From Termitomyces sp. T153 (Eukaryota > Basidiomycota > Agaricomycetes > Agaricales > Lyophyllaceae), in the NCBI GenBank assembly GCA_018296165.2, contig JACKQL020000053.1, positions 186,001 to 250,000 on the forward strand: DNA of 64,000 nt, given 5' to 3'. Both the position numbers and the translations under genes were made by a program. Positions 1-14,994 of this stretch are shown here, in pieces (within the stretch, counting starts at the first letter, position 1; every line of letters begins with the position of its first letter). The notes under the pieces are model-generated. The model saw nothing but the letters and a program-made list of their open reading frames with translations. It had not been told where the DNA came from and did not search any database.

Positions 1-878
1 TGGTTGTATTCAAGTTGCAGAAAGTATTGCGTATTGGACTCACCAGTCTGGACCACACTCAGTACGGCCGTCCACACGCACTCAAAGAGAACACGGGCAG
101 TATTCGCTCGTGGGACGAGAAATTCCGCCATGCCTCTTATTCAAATTCAGTAAGAGCTGTTAACAAAGCGAGAAGATCTGGCCTACAGAATGACGCCGAG
201 AAATAGGACACAGCTCTCAAGGATGAAAAAGACGGTTGTAACAGAGACTAGAAGACGAATTCATAAGAAAGTTATATTTCGCAGACAGATAGAGATTAGC
301 GTACGAGGAAAGTTAGAGTGAACTGCAGTGTTAATACTCCATGCCGCAAAAGCAAGTATAAGGATGTTCAAGTTAACAAGGAGAGCTACCAGAGATGATG
401 TCAGACGCGCAGTAGACCTTTGATCATGGTATGTATGATTCACCAAAAATAATGAAACGAGCAATGAGAAATGGATTCTGCATGATTAATGGAGTGTCGT
501 TCGTTAGTGAATATAAGGTCGCGATATAGAAAAAAAGAGAGAAAGACACAAAAGCTGGGGATCGCCACCGGTGTCCAGGTCAGGGGCACAGCCGCATGCA
601 TTAATATGTAGCCCAAGGACGCATGTTCCGCGTGCTGACCTTGGTAGAAGACTGAACAATGCCACTGAACAATGCCACCGAACAATACATAGTCTGTATG
701 GCATTGTGCCATCTAGTGACGTCGCATCAATTGAGAGAACAATGGGCTATTTGATGGCAAGTCATAACATCGATTACTTACATAAACCCATATAGAGCGA
801 ATTTCACGTCTAGAACAAATGGACTTATGAAAAAATACAAGTTACATGGTTGAAGCATATGAGTACACATTGTACAGG
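1..878. other. Left edge, no gene recognised
   Basis: Only short open frames without recognisable domains occur here. The stretch is probably the flank or 3' region of whatever lies to the left. I see no RNA gene and no repeat. Confidence 0.5.
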
Positions 879-1826
879 TCATCCACCAGGTTGATACGAA
901 GTAACTTTTCGTCCTAGTGACAACTCTGGCACCGTAGCGCGTGCCTCTCCGTCGGACCTGCGCCGTGGACCTGAAGGTCGCGTCCGCGGAGGAAAAGAAG
1001 GAGGAAAGGAAGGGGTATGCGAGGACGCGACCACGGCATGAGGACCCGCGGAACTGCTGGCAACAGGAGGGGAAACAGATGGTTCAGGTAATATTGTTGC
1101 TGTAGATACTGCCGGTAGAGGTCGAGGACTATGAATGTTTGTCCCAGGGCCAGAGCTAAGGTTAGAAGAAGGGTTTTTTGGCCGTACTTTTGCAGCTGTT
1201 GAGGCAAGAATACTACGACGCGGCCAGTTGCCCAACGGTGAAGGCTCGTCCTGGCGCGCTTGGTGGAGGCGAAGCTGTTTCTGGGTCGGGAACCGAGTTA
1301 GTGGGGCAACGTGAGATTCTGGAATGGGTTCCGGTGTGATAGAGGGTGTGATGGCGGCCTGGACTTGTTGTGGGTAGAATGATGTAGTGGTGTAACTCTG
1401 TGGTCGTGATCGATAGGTTTCGTCATAAAGGTGCAACGGTTTATGCATCATGGACAGCAATGCAGGCGGAGGTGTGAATGCGGGGAGAGGAGCTTCAGTA
1501 GGCTGGGGGGTCGCATAGGACTCAATCTCATACTCAGAGCTTAGGCCTGCACGGTGATTGTATATCAAGACAGGCGGCGGATGTTGCGGCTTTGGTGCTA
1601 TGATAGATGGCATCTTTTTGAAAACTTGAGGAAGCGATGGAGGAGGGGGAGGCTTCGCTATTGACCGACGAAGTTCTTCCCAAGGGAATTTGTGGACATA
1701 ACGGTGGAATATCTGGGAGTCGCGTGGGAATTGAAGCAAAGATGCAGTGACAAGGAGTAAAAAGTATGATAGAACTACGAGAAGTTGGTTAGCCAAATGA
1801 TGACAAAGACCTCCCGTCACACGCAC
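879..1826 (-). CDS. Proline-rich protein of unknown function
   Basis: A single open frame of 315 codons. I do not recognise the family. The first 35 residues as read from 1826 are hydrophobic, but this part may really be an intron: an ATG just upstream (about 1843, reading MDYDWHS) is followed by GTGCGT, and an acceptor CAG lies near 1710, just before the YVHKFPWEELRR segment. The rest is rich in Pro, Ser, Thr and Ala with runs such as PPPPP, and ends in a basic Arg/Ser stretch, so it is likely disordered. It is transcribed in the same direction as the next five genes. The open frame is long for its composition, which supports a real gene, but neither the start nor the role is established. 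Confidence 0.45.
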   Translation of the reverse strand: MRVTGGLCHHLANQLLVVLSYFLLLVTASLLQFPRDSQIFHRYVHKFPWEELRRSIAKPPPPPSLPQVFKKMPSIIAPKPQHPPPVLIYNHRAGLSSEYEIESYATPQPTEAPLPAFTPPPALLSMMHKPLHLYDETYRSRPQSYTTTSFYPQQVQAAITPSITPEPIPESHVAPLTRFPTQKQLRLHQARQDEPSPLGNWPRRSILASTAAKVRPKNPSSNLSSGPGTNIHSPRPLPAVSTATILPEPSVSPPVASSSAGPHAVVASSHTPSFPPSFPPRTRPSGPRRRSDGEARATVPELSLGRKVTSYQPGG

Positions 1827-2867
1827 GAATGCCAGTCATAATCCATGTGAACGCAAGAAGCAAATGTGAGGAAGTGCAAGTATCGTGGGTGAGAATGTGA
1901 ACTTAAGCCATCCAACGTCAAAAAGGTGCTTTAGGGCATCAATCCAAACCACTTACTTCCACATAAATGGGAAGGAAGGAGGGCGGTCGCCGCGATAGCG
2001 CCTCCTATGTAGTGTTCACATCATTAGAAGGATAGATACATGAAGAAATCCTTACCCAAATACATTATCCAGAATATCCCAACCCAGAGACATTCGAACC
2101 AAACTCGACCCGTTATGCTATGCCTATATGCCAATTCGATGAAGATTCTAGATAGTAAACGATAAGCGCCGAGAAAGGCCCTTTAAGAAGTGACCGACAT
2201 GGTGAATATATGGACCAGTCCTAAACAGCCAAGAAATATGAGGTATACATCGATCTGCGCTGAAGACGGAACGTCATCAGGGTGGTCAGGGTGGATGCAC
2301 GAAAGAGACCGACGTACATTCCCAACCTACTGCCTGAGCAAGGCTATGATTCCATACTGCAGCACTGGCAACGATAGCGCAGCAAAAGATGAAGAAAACT
2401 AATGTAGTAAGCACCGTAGATTAATATCAGGGTGATATGCTCAGGGGCAAACTAAAAACGATGCTCGCACCGAACACGATATAGCGCAAGACTTTTAGGA
2501 AACTCGGTCCACCCATATGGAAAGTGAGTCTCGTCCACGGACGAGGACAAGGGAAGACAAGGAAGGAATCCCAACCAATCCTTAGAAGAACATCATGAAG
2601 GGACGGGATGCTTAGACTCCAAGTGGGGATCACATCAAGGCGGGTTGAAACTCAGCGCGGCAGGAAGTCGGACGATACAACACCAAAGATAGAATACATC
2701 ATCTCCATGATGATAACAAATAATACTACCAGATCCTGAGAGTGCGGATTTGATGCTAAAATTGTATTCGAATCATGCAGTATAAGTAGGAAAAATAATG
2801 TACGCAGGGATGTATATGTGAGTATATGATAGATGTAGATGGGACGTCGTGGACGATATGACCAGGG
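1827..2867. other. Intergenic, no gene recognised
   Basis: About 1 kb between the proline-rich gene and the PP4R1-like gene. Only short frames (for example 2190-2402 plus and 2427-2633 minus) without domain likeness. It presumably holds the promoter of the minus-strand gene to the left and the terminator of the one to the right. Confidence 0.5.
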
Positions 2868-5800
2868 TCACGCGGGGACTGGGAGTACGGATGTGTATAT
2901 ATTCCCATCTATTTCAGCATGAGAAACTCCAGCGAACACGGGCTGACCGTGAATGGTGTGATCAGACGATGCGTCTGTGTCGACAGAAATTCCGTCTTGA
3001 TCTGGATCCGAAAAGCCGGTGGAAACAAGAGCAACGGGTGAATTATTTGATAGATGATGAGTTGGAGGGCGAGAAAAGGTAGAATAGCACTCTAGGAGTT
3101 GATGGGAGTCGGGATGGAGGACATACGCTCTGACATCGGGTAACGGATCACGAGAAAGATGGAGTGTGAGGTTGAGGAGGAGGGGTGATGGGACAGCAGA
3201 CACAGAGGCTACAAGGCGGGCAAGGCGAATGCGGACGGCGTCAATGGGGTCGTCAGCGAGTGGGAGGAGAGGAATGAAAAACGCATTGTCAACCGGGACG
3301 ACAGCTGCAAGTGCGTGTTGACAGGCAATAAAGCTGGATCCGATGATGTTAGAGAATATGTTCGATGAAGGCATGAAAACGTACGTCATGCGCCTCTTGA
3401 AGACAGGCGATTGAGAGAGGCTACCGATGTTTGCGCGAAGTTGTTCGAGTGCGTCAGTATCGAGCAGAGGCCATAGTCCCGTGACGGTCCGCACGCCTGC
3501 CTCGCGAACCGCCGTCACGCTATCCTCGAGAGCACGGCGAACAAGCCCAACGACCAAACGCCTCCCCTTTGGCCCCGTGCTCCCTCCCAAAGTCGTTAGT
3601 CCCAGTGCAATCTCTTCCCGCTCGCGCCAACCACGGAATCCACCCTCGTCCCAAACCGTCTCGAGACCAAGCACCAAGCTATCCCCCACCTCCGTCCCCA
3701 CAATCCCTATTAGCTGCGGCAAACTCTCGACCGCACGCGATCGCACCTCTTCGTCTTCACATCGTATGCCATCCCACCATACACTAACCAAATCCCGCTG
3801 GGCGTGCTCGGTGCCCACTATTTTTGCCAATTCACCCACACTCGCTGCTAGTGTCCGTCGCACTTTGACAGTGCGGTTCTTTGCAAGCTCAAGATACATG
3901 ATTCGAAGCTCGCCCCATCGTTGCCGGCCTAGTGTGAGGGCAACAGCAGGATAATTAAATGCACAGATCAACGGTCGATCCACGATATTGTGCAGTAAAC
4001 CCATCCCTTGGTGATTCTGTGCTTCTTCTCTCCGTCCAAGAAACAAATCCACCAACTCCGCTGGAGGTCCTCCTTCGTCATCGTGAAACGTATAAAGCAC
4101 CTCCCCAAGCGCTTCCAAAACTCCAGACTGCACCGTAGACGACTCGTCGGTGGCAAGGGTAAGGATAGTCTCGAGCGCCAGTGAACGTCGTTGTTCGGAA
4201 GATAGTCGTGGTAGGATAGCAGGAAGTGCAAATAGTGCAGAATGCCTCACATGCCAGACCGGGTCTCGTCTGAGTGCGTTGAATAGAGGAAGCTGAGATT
4301 GATCAGACCGTAAACAGCATGTAGAGAGATGGAAGTAGACATACTAGAGAACAAATCACGATTTCCTCTGGTACGACCTTGGCCAACGCGCCCAAAGCGA
4401 ATGATGCTTCGCGCCTGACCCAGTACATAGAATCCCTACCGACTCTCACGACTTCTTTGACGAACGCCTCCTTCGCTTCCTCTCCCAACGTCCCTGGAAA
4501 GAGTAAAACGAATATCATACTACAAAAAAATTACAACACACCGCTTGCGGTCACGGCTGCCATCAAACTCATACTTGACAGTCTCCCAACTGCAGCTTGC
4601 TCATCCGCGTCCTCTAGTTCATCACTGGCACGACTGTTCTGAATGTTTTGATCGTGGATGGTGTGATGTCCGTTTTCAGAAAGCTGTGCTTGCTGCCGAT
4701 CCGGTAGAAAGTCTTGGGCGGACTCTTTGGTAGGGGAAACAGGTATTGGACTAGAAGCTGATCGTAAGGGTGTACGTCGTGATGCGGATTCTGGCGGAGG
4801 AGAGGACAAGAGACTAGGGGACAATCTACTGCTTGCATCAGTGGTATTTGATGTATCAGAGGAGGGTGACGGTAGAGAAACGGTAAATTGTATAGGCAAG
4901 GCAGGAAAATATGGGTTCGCAAACTCGGATCTCGATCTTGCATCTGTTGCCCTTGGGGAAGCGATGCCCCCTTGGTCAAGTTCTTGTCGCTCGACGTCCC
5001 GAGACTGACTATGAGTGTCGCTGACGTCTTCTGGCAGTGACGGCTGGTCTTCTAAATCCAGGTCCAGACGGCCCATGCCAATGACAACCTGCTGTAGAAG
5101 CTCGGTACGTAGCATCTCCCGCTCAGGTCGGTCAAAAGACCCAGTGCGTTGTGCCTGAGGATCGCGGGCAGGGCTGACAGGGATGGAAGCCTCGCTGTCA
5201 TCGGCGTCTTTGAGGCGCAACAGCAAATCAACGATAGCGTGTCGGATGGCACTGCCGACGAGAGGATTGGGGCTCAAGAGGAGGGTTCCGAGAATTGGGG
5301 TGAATGCCTGGATAGAAACAGTGGTGAGGGCAGACGGAGAGGGAGTTGCACGTGCTGTATCTTGGTCTTGAGAAGTCATGTCACGGTGATCTTGGTCTTG
5401 AGAGTTTATGTCACAGTACTGTGGCGCAGATGAACGGGCGACAAGAGGTATAGGAGGGAAAAAGGCGGACCGTGAAGAACCACCAGATGAGGGAGACTAG
5501 CTCTGCGGCAAGGGCCTCCTTGACTTGCTCATCTGTGGGATGATCAGCGACGGGGGGGAAAAGGGACAGAGGACGAACCGTCATCCAGGGCGAGGCCGTC
5601 GAGGAGTGGGAGGACATACTGGATGGCGTCCTGGGACGAGACCTGATGGAGGAGATCCGGGAGGGCATGTGCGATGTATATTCTGTGGAACGAGGCCTTG
5701 CTGCGGGCAAAGAGATAGATCTTCTCGAGGGTGGTGAGGCCGGCGTCGTCGAGGGCGAGGTCGAGGGCGATGTCTGTAGCGGGGAAGACATCGTCGGTGG

Positions 5801-6035
5801 GGATGTTGATGTGGAGGTCGTGTGTGGGAGAGGTGGGGGGCGTGAAGTAGGGGGTGGAGGGGGCGGTGAAGTAGGGCGGGGACGGGACGGGGGACGGGAC
5901 GAAGGCAGGGGGCGGGAGGGCGATGTGGCGGGGCGGCCCAATGCGCTCAGTGCGCGCCACATCTGCCAGCGACGTCAGCTCGTCGGCGTCCATGGCCAAC
6001 CATGTTTGTGTTTGCACTGCTTTGATCTCTGACAT
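2868..6035 (-). CDS. Serine/threonine-protein phosphatase 4 regulatory subunit 1-like HEAT protein
   Basis: Multi-exon gene. The first exon (ATG at 6035) encodes a Pro-rich disordered segment followed by a sequence typical of the PP4R1 N terminus, with the block LTTLEKIYLFARSKASFHR and then HALPDLL and VLPLLDGL. After a Ser/Pro-rich linker (about 4650-5370) come repeated helical HEAT units with blocks such as SALFALPAILPRLS, VQSGVLEALGEVL, VRRTLAASVGELAKIVG and VRSRAVESLPQLIGIVG. A clear intron lies at 3334-3384 (donor GTACGT, branch CTAAC); removing it joins KRRMT to FIACQHALA, the expected helix. Known role of the family: scaffold that binds the PP4 catalytic subunit and selects substrates in cytosol and nucleus. 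The exact last exon is uncertain: the frame runs open to 2868, but an intron from the GTATGT near 3120 is possible. A PP2A-A-like scaffold is the alternative; the N-terminal block argues for PP4R1. Confidence 0.85.
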
Positions 6036-6063
6036 CACTGCTCGAATGTGACGTAATGCTATT

Positions 6064-7705
<1,642 letters not shown>

Positions 7706-8535
7706 GTTGAGCTCGTCAGGGTGGGTGAAAGATTAAAAGAAACAAGGAAAGAGAATCGTCTATCTGGTGTGCGTTGGATATAAACCAAGAATGACGCTCA
7801 CCGGGTGTAGTAAGCTAGCTCCTGATTTTGTCGCCCGGGTTCACTCGACAAATTGTTCTACACGTGATAAGCGAGAAATAAGCATCAGCAATCGGTATCA
7901 TTGTCGATCGAAGCGGGGCGCCTTGTACTGACCTTGACCGTTGCTGGGGTGTTCGTCGTTTGGTTGTGTGAGCCAGGTCAAGGCTGACAAACTTGATATC
8001 TGATATGTAAGATGATCGATATGGCTTGCAGCGTGCAGGCCTTCGACATTCTATCGAGGTCACCCAAGATCTTCCGGAGACACCCGTGGACTACCCGTGT
8101 TCCCGTAATTCGGACGTCGTCTGACCAAGTGCTGGGTTTGAGTGGTGTCTCACTCGTCAGGGTTGTCTCAGGTCAGGGTTGTTTCCACAAGACATTCCAT
8201 GGAAATCCATCTATCTACCGCTCGTCCACTCGGGTTTGGTGTATAAATAATAATTATGGGTAGTAAAACAACAGGAGTAATTTTACAAATACCGAGAAAT
8301 AGTGTGGATGGTGAAATAACTATGGGAAATGATACTGTTCATGCGTGTGTGTGTTGTGAGTCCGTCAGGGAAATGGCCCGCTCAGATGACGGAGTGGGGA
8401 ACTAATGGAATGGGGATGATAGTAAAGGTATGTCGGACGGATACTCCATGAGGTATGGCATTTACAACAGACAGTTCAGGGAAAGGAAAGGGAAGGCATG
8501 GGTGGAACATCAGAGAACGAAGGATGAGATTATCT
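7706..8535. other. Intergenic, no gene recognised
   Basis: Upstream region of the aminotransferase gene and downstream of the AN1 zinc-finger gene. Short frames such as 8012-8263 plus show no domain. CpG content looks normal, as in the flanking genes, so there is no sign of old repeats. Confidence 0.5.
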
Positions 8536-8824
8536 CTAAGCCGTCGCCATCTTTGATGCCACTGTCCGTTCACTCTCGAGCTTCATCTTATTCCGTTCAA
8601 ATGCTTGTTGACGACAATCCTCCAGGTTAGTACAGCTATGGTGCTCCGGTAGTCGATGCTAAAAATTCACGAGTCAGCCGACATGCTGGCGGGGAATGGA
8701 GTTGACATACTGTGCCGCAGAATTGAGCCCGACAGTGGGGACATTGGCCAACGATGCGAAGGGCAGCAGAATTGCACTGGTTCTCAGTGCCAATTTGGTG
8801 CTGGCAGCGCTTCTTACCAGGCAT
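8536..8824 (-). CDS. Small AN1-type zinc-finger protein
   Basis: Two exons, 8711-8824 and 8536-8658, joined by a 52-bp intron (donor GTATGT at 8710, acceptor TTTAG at 8659) in phase 0. The product has 78 residues: MPGKKRCQ start, first zinc ligands CQHQIGTENQC, core block ALRIVGQCPHCRAQFCGT, then HRLPEHHSC and NLEDCRQQAFERNKMKLE, ending SERTVASKMATA. The Cys/His order is that of the AN1 finger, and the whole is like the short fungal AN1 proteins related to yeast Tmc1, which act in protein-stress and ubiquitin-proteasome responses. The role is by family only. Both exon joins restore the family sequence exactly, so the model is firm despite the small size. The antisense frames over the same bases have no likeness. 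Confidence 0.88.
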
Positions 8825-9582
8825 GGCGTGTGTTGCGTGGGTGTAGAGGAAGAGGGTGGCCCCGGAAGATTGACTGGACCAGACAGTCAGTAAGATGAAT
8901 ATAAGCATACGGCGGAGACGTACAGTGAACGGGAGACAGACAGTGGGTTGGGGCAGACGACAGGAGGAGGCAACGTGCGGCTGGTCTGCTTTATATCGGC
9001 GACGCGTAATCCAGTGCAAACGATCATACCACGTGGTTCAACCGCATTTGGTATCTGCATATCCTCGATGACAATGGACGTCTCACTGACATTTCCCTTT
9101 CGCAACACCGGAAGCCGCACCGGCTGTTGTTGAGACCACAGATTCCATCACAATGCTGAAGTTTTTCTTCCGATGTCTATAGTGAACTAGCCGATGATCA
9201 GAAAAAAAACGGACGGCTTTTGTACAAGTTTTGACCGATCATTTTTATTTGACAAGCTCCCGCGCGCGTTTTGACAACTTTTTGTCAGCGTCAAGTGCAC
9301 TCAGGATATTGAATGGGCGCCTGAACAAACCTCACTCAAAAGTAAGAATGGATAACGGGGTATCATTGGCAACAAAGGAATGTCGTGGGTTTCCAAAACT
9401 TCATACACCAATCATCCGAGAGCCTTGGTGAAGAGAATCGGCGAACAATTAAATAGACCATATAAAAGAAGGAATGTGGGCAAATACGACGGTATAATAA
9501 CAAAGAAGTTTCCAGTCCGAATGAGTCGTAAGACATCCATAAAATTACCTTCAACAGATCAGGAGGTTATTCCACCGGCTTT
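8825..9582. other. Intergenic between AN1 gene and syntaxin gene
   Basis: Holds the AN1 gene promoter and the syntaxin 3' end. A minus-strand open frame at 8887-9120 has no recognisable domain and I do not call it a gene. A homopolymeric A run lies near 9204. Confidence 0.5.
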
Positions 9583-11017
9583 TCAAGGAGGACTCAACTT
9601 GTTATTATGGATGTTGTTGCTGACCACGACACCAACAACGACGCCAACAATAATGAGAACGATGAGGAAGATGAAAAAGCATATCCAACGCTTCTTGCGC
9701 GCAGCACGCGCTGAAACCACAGCCTTTTCGGTGTATCCGAGACTTGGAGATAAGGTCAAAGCTCTGATACATGAGAATTTTAAAGTTACGTACCCAGCTT
9801 CAGTATCTTGCGCGACTGTGTGGGCTTGTGCTTCAATAGCATTAACAGTCTCATCTTGTTGTTCCACCAGTACACTCATCTGGAAAAGACTTCAGCGGGA
9901 AATTGTCATGTTAAGAAAGGGCTAACATCGTTGAAAAGTTGTGCCAGTTCGCCCAAGGTTTTCTCTATTCGTTTGATATCCTCGTGTCGTTCTTGGACTT
10001 CACGGTAGGCGGCTCTTGACCCGTCATACCTGTTGGAGCTTAAGAGCTGCCCTCGATTTGAGTTTGAGCATGTCAAATACAAGTGAGGTAACCTACTGCT
10101 TGACTGAAGATCTGACCACCTTGCTCATCATTGACGACAGCCCTGATCTCCTCTGGCGTAGCGTCGGGCTTGACTATGGTAATGTGTAAGATGATTAAGG
10201 TTATAAACCTTGAGCAACATACCAATCTTGAACTGCCTCTCCATTCGTTGCTTGTACTTTGTACGATATTGTTGTTCAACCGTCTGATAGTGTTGGATTG
10301 CCTCCACAAACTTCGACTTGACTAGAGCGGTCTAATAATAATAGATGGGAAATAATCGACCAGTGAAGTTCCTGCCAGCCTTACCTGTTGCTTGCGGATC
10401 TGACCGTCACGACCTGCGCCTCCTTGCCGTTCCAAGTCTTTGATTCGGCGTTTGAGGCTATTGCTGAGAGCACTAGTCTCATTCACCAGCTCATCAAGCT
10501 GCGAGGCATTACGTTGGGCCGCCGCATCATCCATGTTATTAAGTGACCGTGAGTGCAAGTCCCCAATCCGTGCCACGTTATCGTTAAATGCGCGCAAGCT
10601 ATCTTGAATCGAAGAAATCTGAATAAACAATTTCATGCCTGTCTGGTACTTCAGGCAAGCCAGACTTACCTCCGAGTAGAAATTTGCCATACTGTCGCCA
10701 TTCACATTGGGCGCTAGTTCTGTTCTGCTATCTTTGACATCCGACATCTCGTAAGAGTGGTCATCTTGCTGGGCGTAGATATTGGCATGACGGCTCTGGT
10801 AATTTCCAGCTCCACCCGACGCCTGCGTCGGATAGGAGGGGCTAAATGCATAGTCACTGTCAAGTGTTACTCTTCAAAAGGTTATAATTGAAATTGCACA
10901 TACGTAGAAGTGTTACCACCCTGTTGGGCCTGCGGAAGAATGGACATAAGCATCAGGTTGAGAACGTCACACGGATATGGCACACACCCGCATGGCCGCT
11001 AGTCTGTCTCTTGCCAT
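9583..11017 (-). CDS. Plasma-membrane syntaxin, Sso1/Sso2 type t-SNARE
   Basis: About eight short exons. The ATG at 11017 starts MARDRLAAMR, then AQQGGNTST after a first intron (donor GTGTGT). The third block holds SSIQDSLRAFNDNVARI, the Ha helix of the syntaxin N-terminal bundle, followed by LDELVNETSALSNSLKRRIKDLE. Next comes the exon with KFVEAIQHYQTVEQQYR and the block KPDATPEEIRAVVND. The SNARE motif covers AYREVQERHEDIKRIEKTL, GELAQLF and MSVLVEQQDETVNAIE. The last exon encodes a basic juxtamembrane AARKKR and one C-terminal membrane anchor rich in Ile and Val. Role by family: target SNARE for secretory vesicle fusion at the plasma membrane, pairing with Sec9 and Snc-type partners. The anchor and the SNARE order make the call firm; Sso1 rather than another syntaxin is inferred from the N-terminal half. 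Confidence 0.92.
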
Positions 11018-11347
11018 TGCAATGTGGATAGGTCTAGTGGCTTGTTGGAATCAAAAAGGAAATCAAAAGATAGAAAGATATATGAGGGTTTTATAAGTGT
11101 TATGACAGAAGACGAAGCGGTGGGGTTAGGCCACAAAGTGCTAAGTGACCGTTGGCACTTGGAGTTTGAAGATGATGGACACCGGATTCAAACAAAGTCG
11201 GACAAACAACACAGCCCATGCTTGCATTGCTTTGCAAAGTTTTGGCGCGTAAAAATCTTGTATGTAGTTCAGTCCCAGTGTTCTTGTCTCAGAATATACG
11301 CAACTGTGCAATGCGATGCAAATGGATTTATATAGTTGATTCTCGAA

Positions 11348-13107
<1,760 letters not shown>

Positions 13108-13254
13108 AATCTTTGTGCGTCTCGAAGTCGTGTTCAGAAGATTTAAATAAGTCGATAAATATGCGAGTCACGGGTCAGCGGTGACTTCGATTCCCAACGA
13201 CTTTCGATTTCCAACTTTGGCGATGAACATTTTAGTCACGGCAGTGGCCCTTCC

Positions 13255-14994
13255 ATGTCGCTACTTTTTTCTCGCTTTCGCTTGACCTTAGTCTGCATTT
13301 CCATCGCGGCGAATTCGTGGGTGTATAACTACCTTCTGGTTGTTCACTGTACTGATATTTTGTCAAGACTTGTTGCTGGTGGAGTTTTCGTCTTCCCAGT
13401 CTTGTCACCAGCTTTCGCGCACATTCTGAAGTTGAGTCAGCCCCAGCTGACCACAGTGTCCCTAGCGTGAGCAACGTAACCTCGTTGTACAAGCCATTTG
13501 AACCTTACAAAGCTTCTTCCGGTAGTGGAATCACTGGACAATATCCCTTTTCACCCATCGTAGGCAAGATCCTTGACTTATACGGACCTTCAAGATGTTC
13601 TATAATCGCCGCGGGACTTTTCTTTGTTGCTTTTGTCTGGAGTTCCTCTCTTCTGGCAATGACGCCTCCTGACACATCTTATCCATCGCCATGGTCCTTC
13701 CGATGCCTTACAGTAGCCTTCTTCATGGCTGGCTTAGGGACAGTCTTCTCGTATGTCTTCAGACCAAATTTATGTACAGATTGCTTAAGTTCGATCCAGT
13801 TACTTCTCCTCGATCTTTGCCGCGTCAAAGAATTTCCCGCTTCACCCTGGTGCTGCAGCCGGCACCAGCATGGCTTTATTTGGGCTGTCACCTTTATGCC
13901 TTTCGGTGATTGCCACCAATTGGTTCACAGAGGCAGTTTCTGGTCAGCTGAGAATCGTCTCATATTTGAGATTCCTGGCATTATTAACTACGTTGACACA
14001 TCTTTTTGGTGCCTTTGTTCTCGATTCAAGCAAGCCGTCTACTGCATCTTCACTGGAGTCTGCTCAGGCAGATGAAACCACGAGTCTGCTTCCAGCTTTG
14101 CCTGATGCTGTTTCTTTTTCACGGAGCCATCTCAACCCGATTCAGGACTACTACTTCTGGATCTTGGCATTCTTTACTCTCTGTTCAATCGGGGCTGTAA
14201 GTTTCCTTCATCAGAACTCCTCTAGTTGGTCTGTTTTTTTGATCTTCCTCCAGTCCGAAATGGTCATTTCAAACATGGGGACGATTGTGCTTTCTTTGAC
14301 CTCTGATCCATTATCTGCCATTAACATACCTTCCGATGTGGTCACTGCAAATCAAGTGAAAATATTGTCAATTTCAAATACTTTGTCACGTCTAGTTGTC
14401 GGACCACTTGCAGATTTTGTCTCCCCAGTTGCATCCTATTTGCCTACAGGCGCCACTATATATCCGCGGAAACATCGCATCAGTCGAGTAGTTTTCCTAA
14501 CTTTGCCAACATCTTTACTTTGCATGGTGTTTCTGTGGATGGAAATTGGGGCTAAATCCCGTCGTGCGGTGTGGGTGCTAAGGTATGTCAAGCTATTTCA
14601 GCTATTTCATATCCTTTTAGGGTTTATTTTTTGATAATCTACAGTGTTGGTACTGGCATAAATTATGGTGCTGTCTTTGCAGTTCTGTGAGTAAAGTGAC
14701 TACACAGCAAATGGCAGCTAAATCAGAACTTGCAATAGACCAAGTATTGTCTCCTCAGGCTGGGGAACAGCTAATCTTGGCCGTAATTTTGGCATTTTAT
14801 CCTACGCCCCTTTTATTGGTACTCCAATCTTCTCTTACTTGTATGCCTTCATTTCAGCTGCAAACTCGGATGAGTCAGAGATATGTCAGGGTACCATCTG
14901 TTGGCGTGTAACTTTCTGGGTGGCTACTGTAACATCAGCTGCTGCAGTGCTAGGCACTCTGATACTGTGGAAGCACTGGCATGGACATCTCTAG
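13255..14994 (+). CDS. MCH1-like major facilitator transporter
   Basis: Monocarboxylate-transporter-like MFS protein with about 12 membrane segments. The ATG at 13255 gives MSLLFSRFRLTLVCISIAAN; an earlier ATG at 13223 meets a stop and was rejected. Splicing out 13318-13358 joins to SLVAGGVFVFPVLSPAFA, then a second intron (donor GTGAGC after SLA) leads to GITGQYPFSPIVGKILDLYG. A third intron (donor GTATGT) leads to YFSSIFAASKNFP and GTSMALFGLSPL. The middle loop holds a Ser-rich segment ending DETTSLLP, typical of this family. The last exon encodes WGTANLGRNFGILSYAPF, PIFSYLYAF and a final helix, stop TAG at 14994. Yeast Mch1 is a vacuolar member with unclear substrate, so no substrate is assigned. 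Exon joins give uninterrupted family sequence. Confidence 0.87.

Noticed and set aside
3427..3954. 175-codon plus-strand frame over the PP4R1 gene
   Set aside because: Ser/Arg-rich shadow of the HEAT exons on the other strand, no domain likeness.
8887..9120. 77-codon minus-strand frame upstream of the AN1 gene
   Set aside because: No family likeness, and the AN1 start MPGKKRCQ fits its family without an added exon.
13223..13285. Earlier ATG for the MFS transporter at 13223
   Set aside because: The frame meets TGA after about 20 codons; the ATG at 13255 continues into family sequence.
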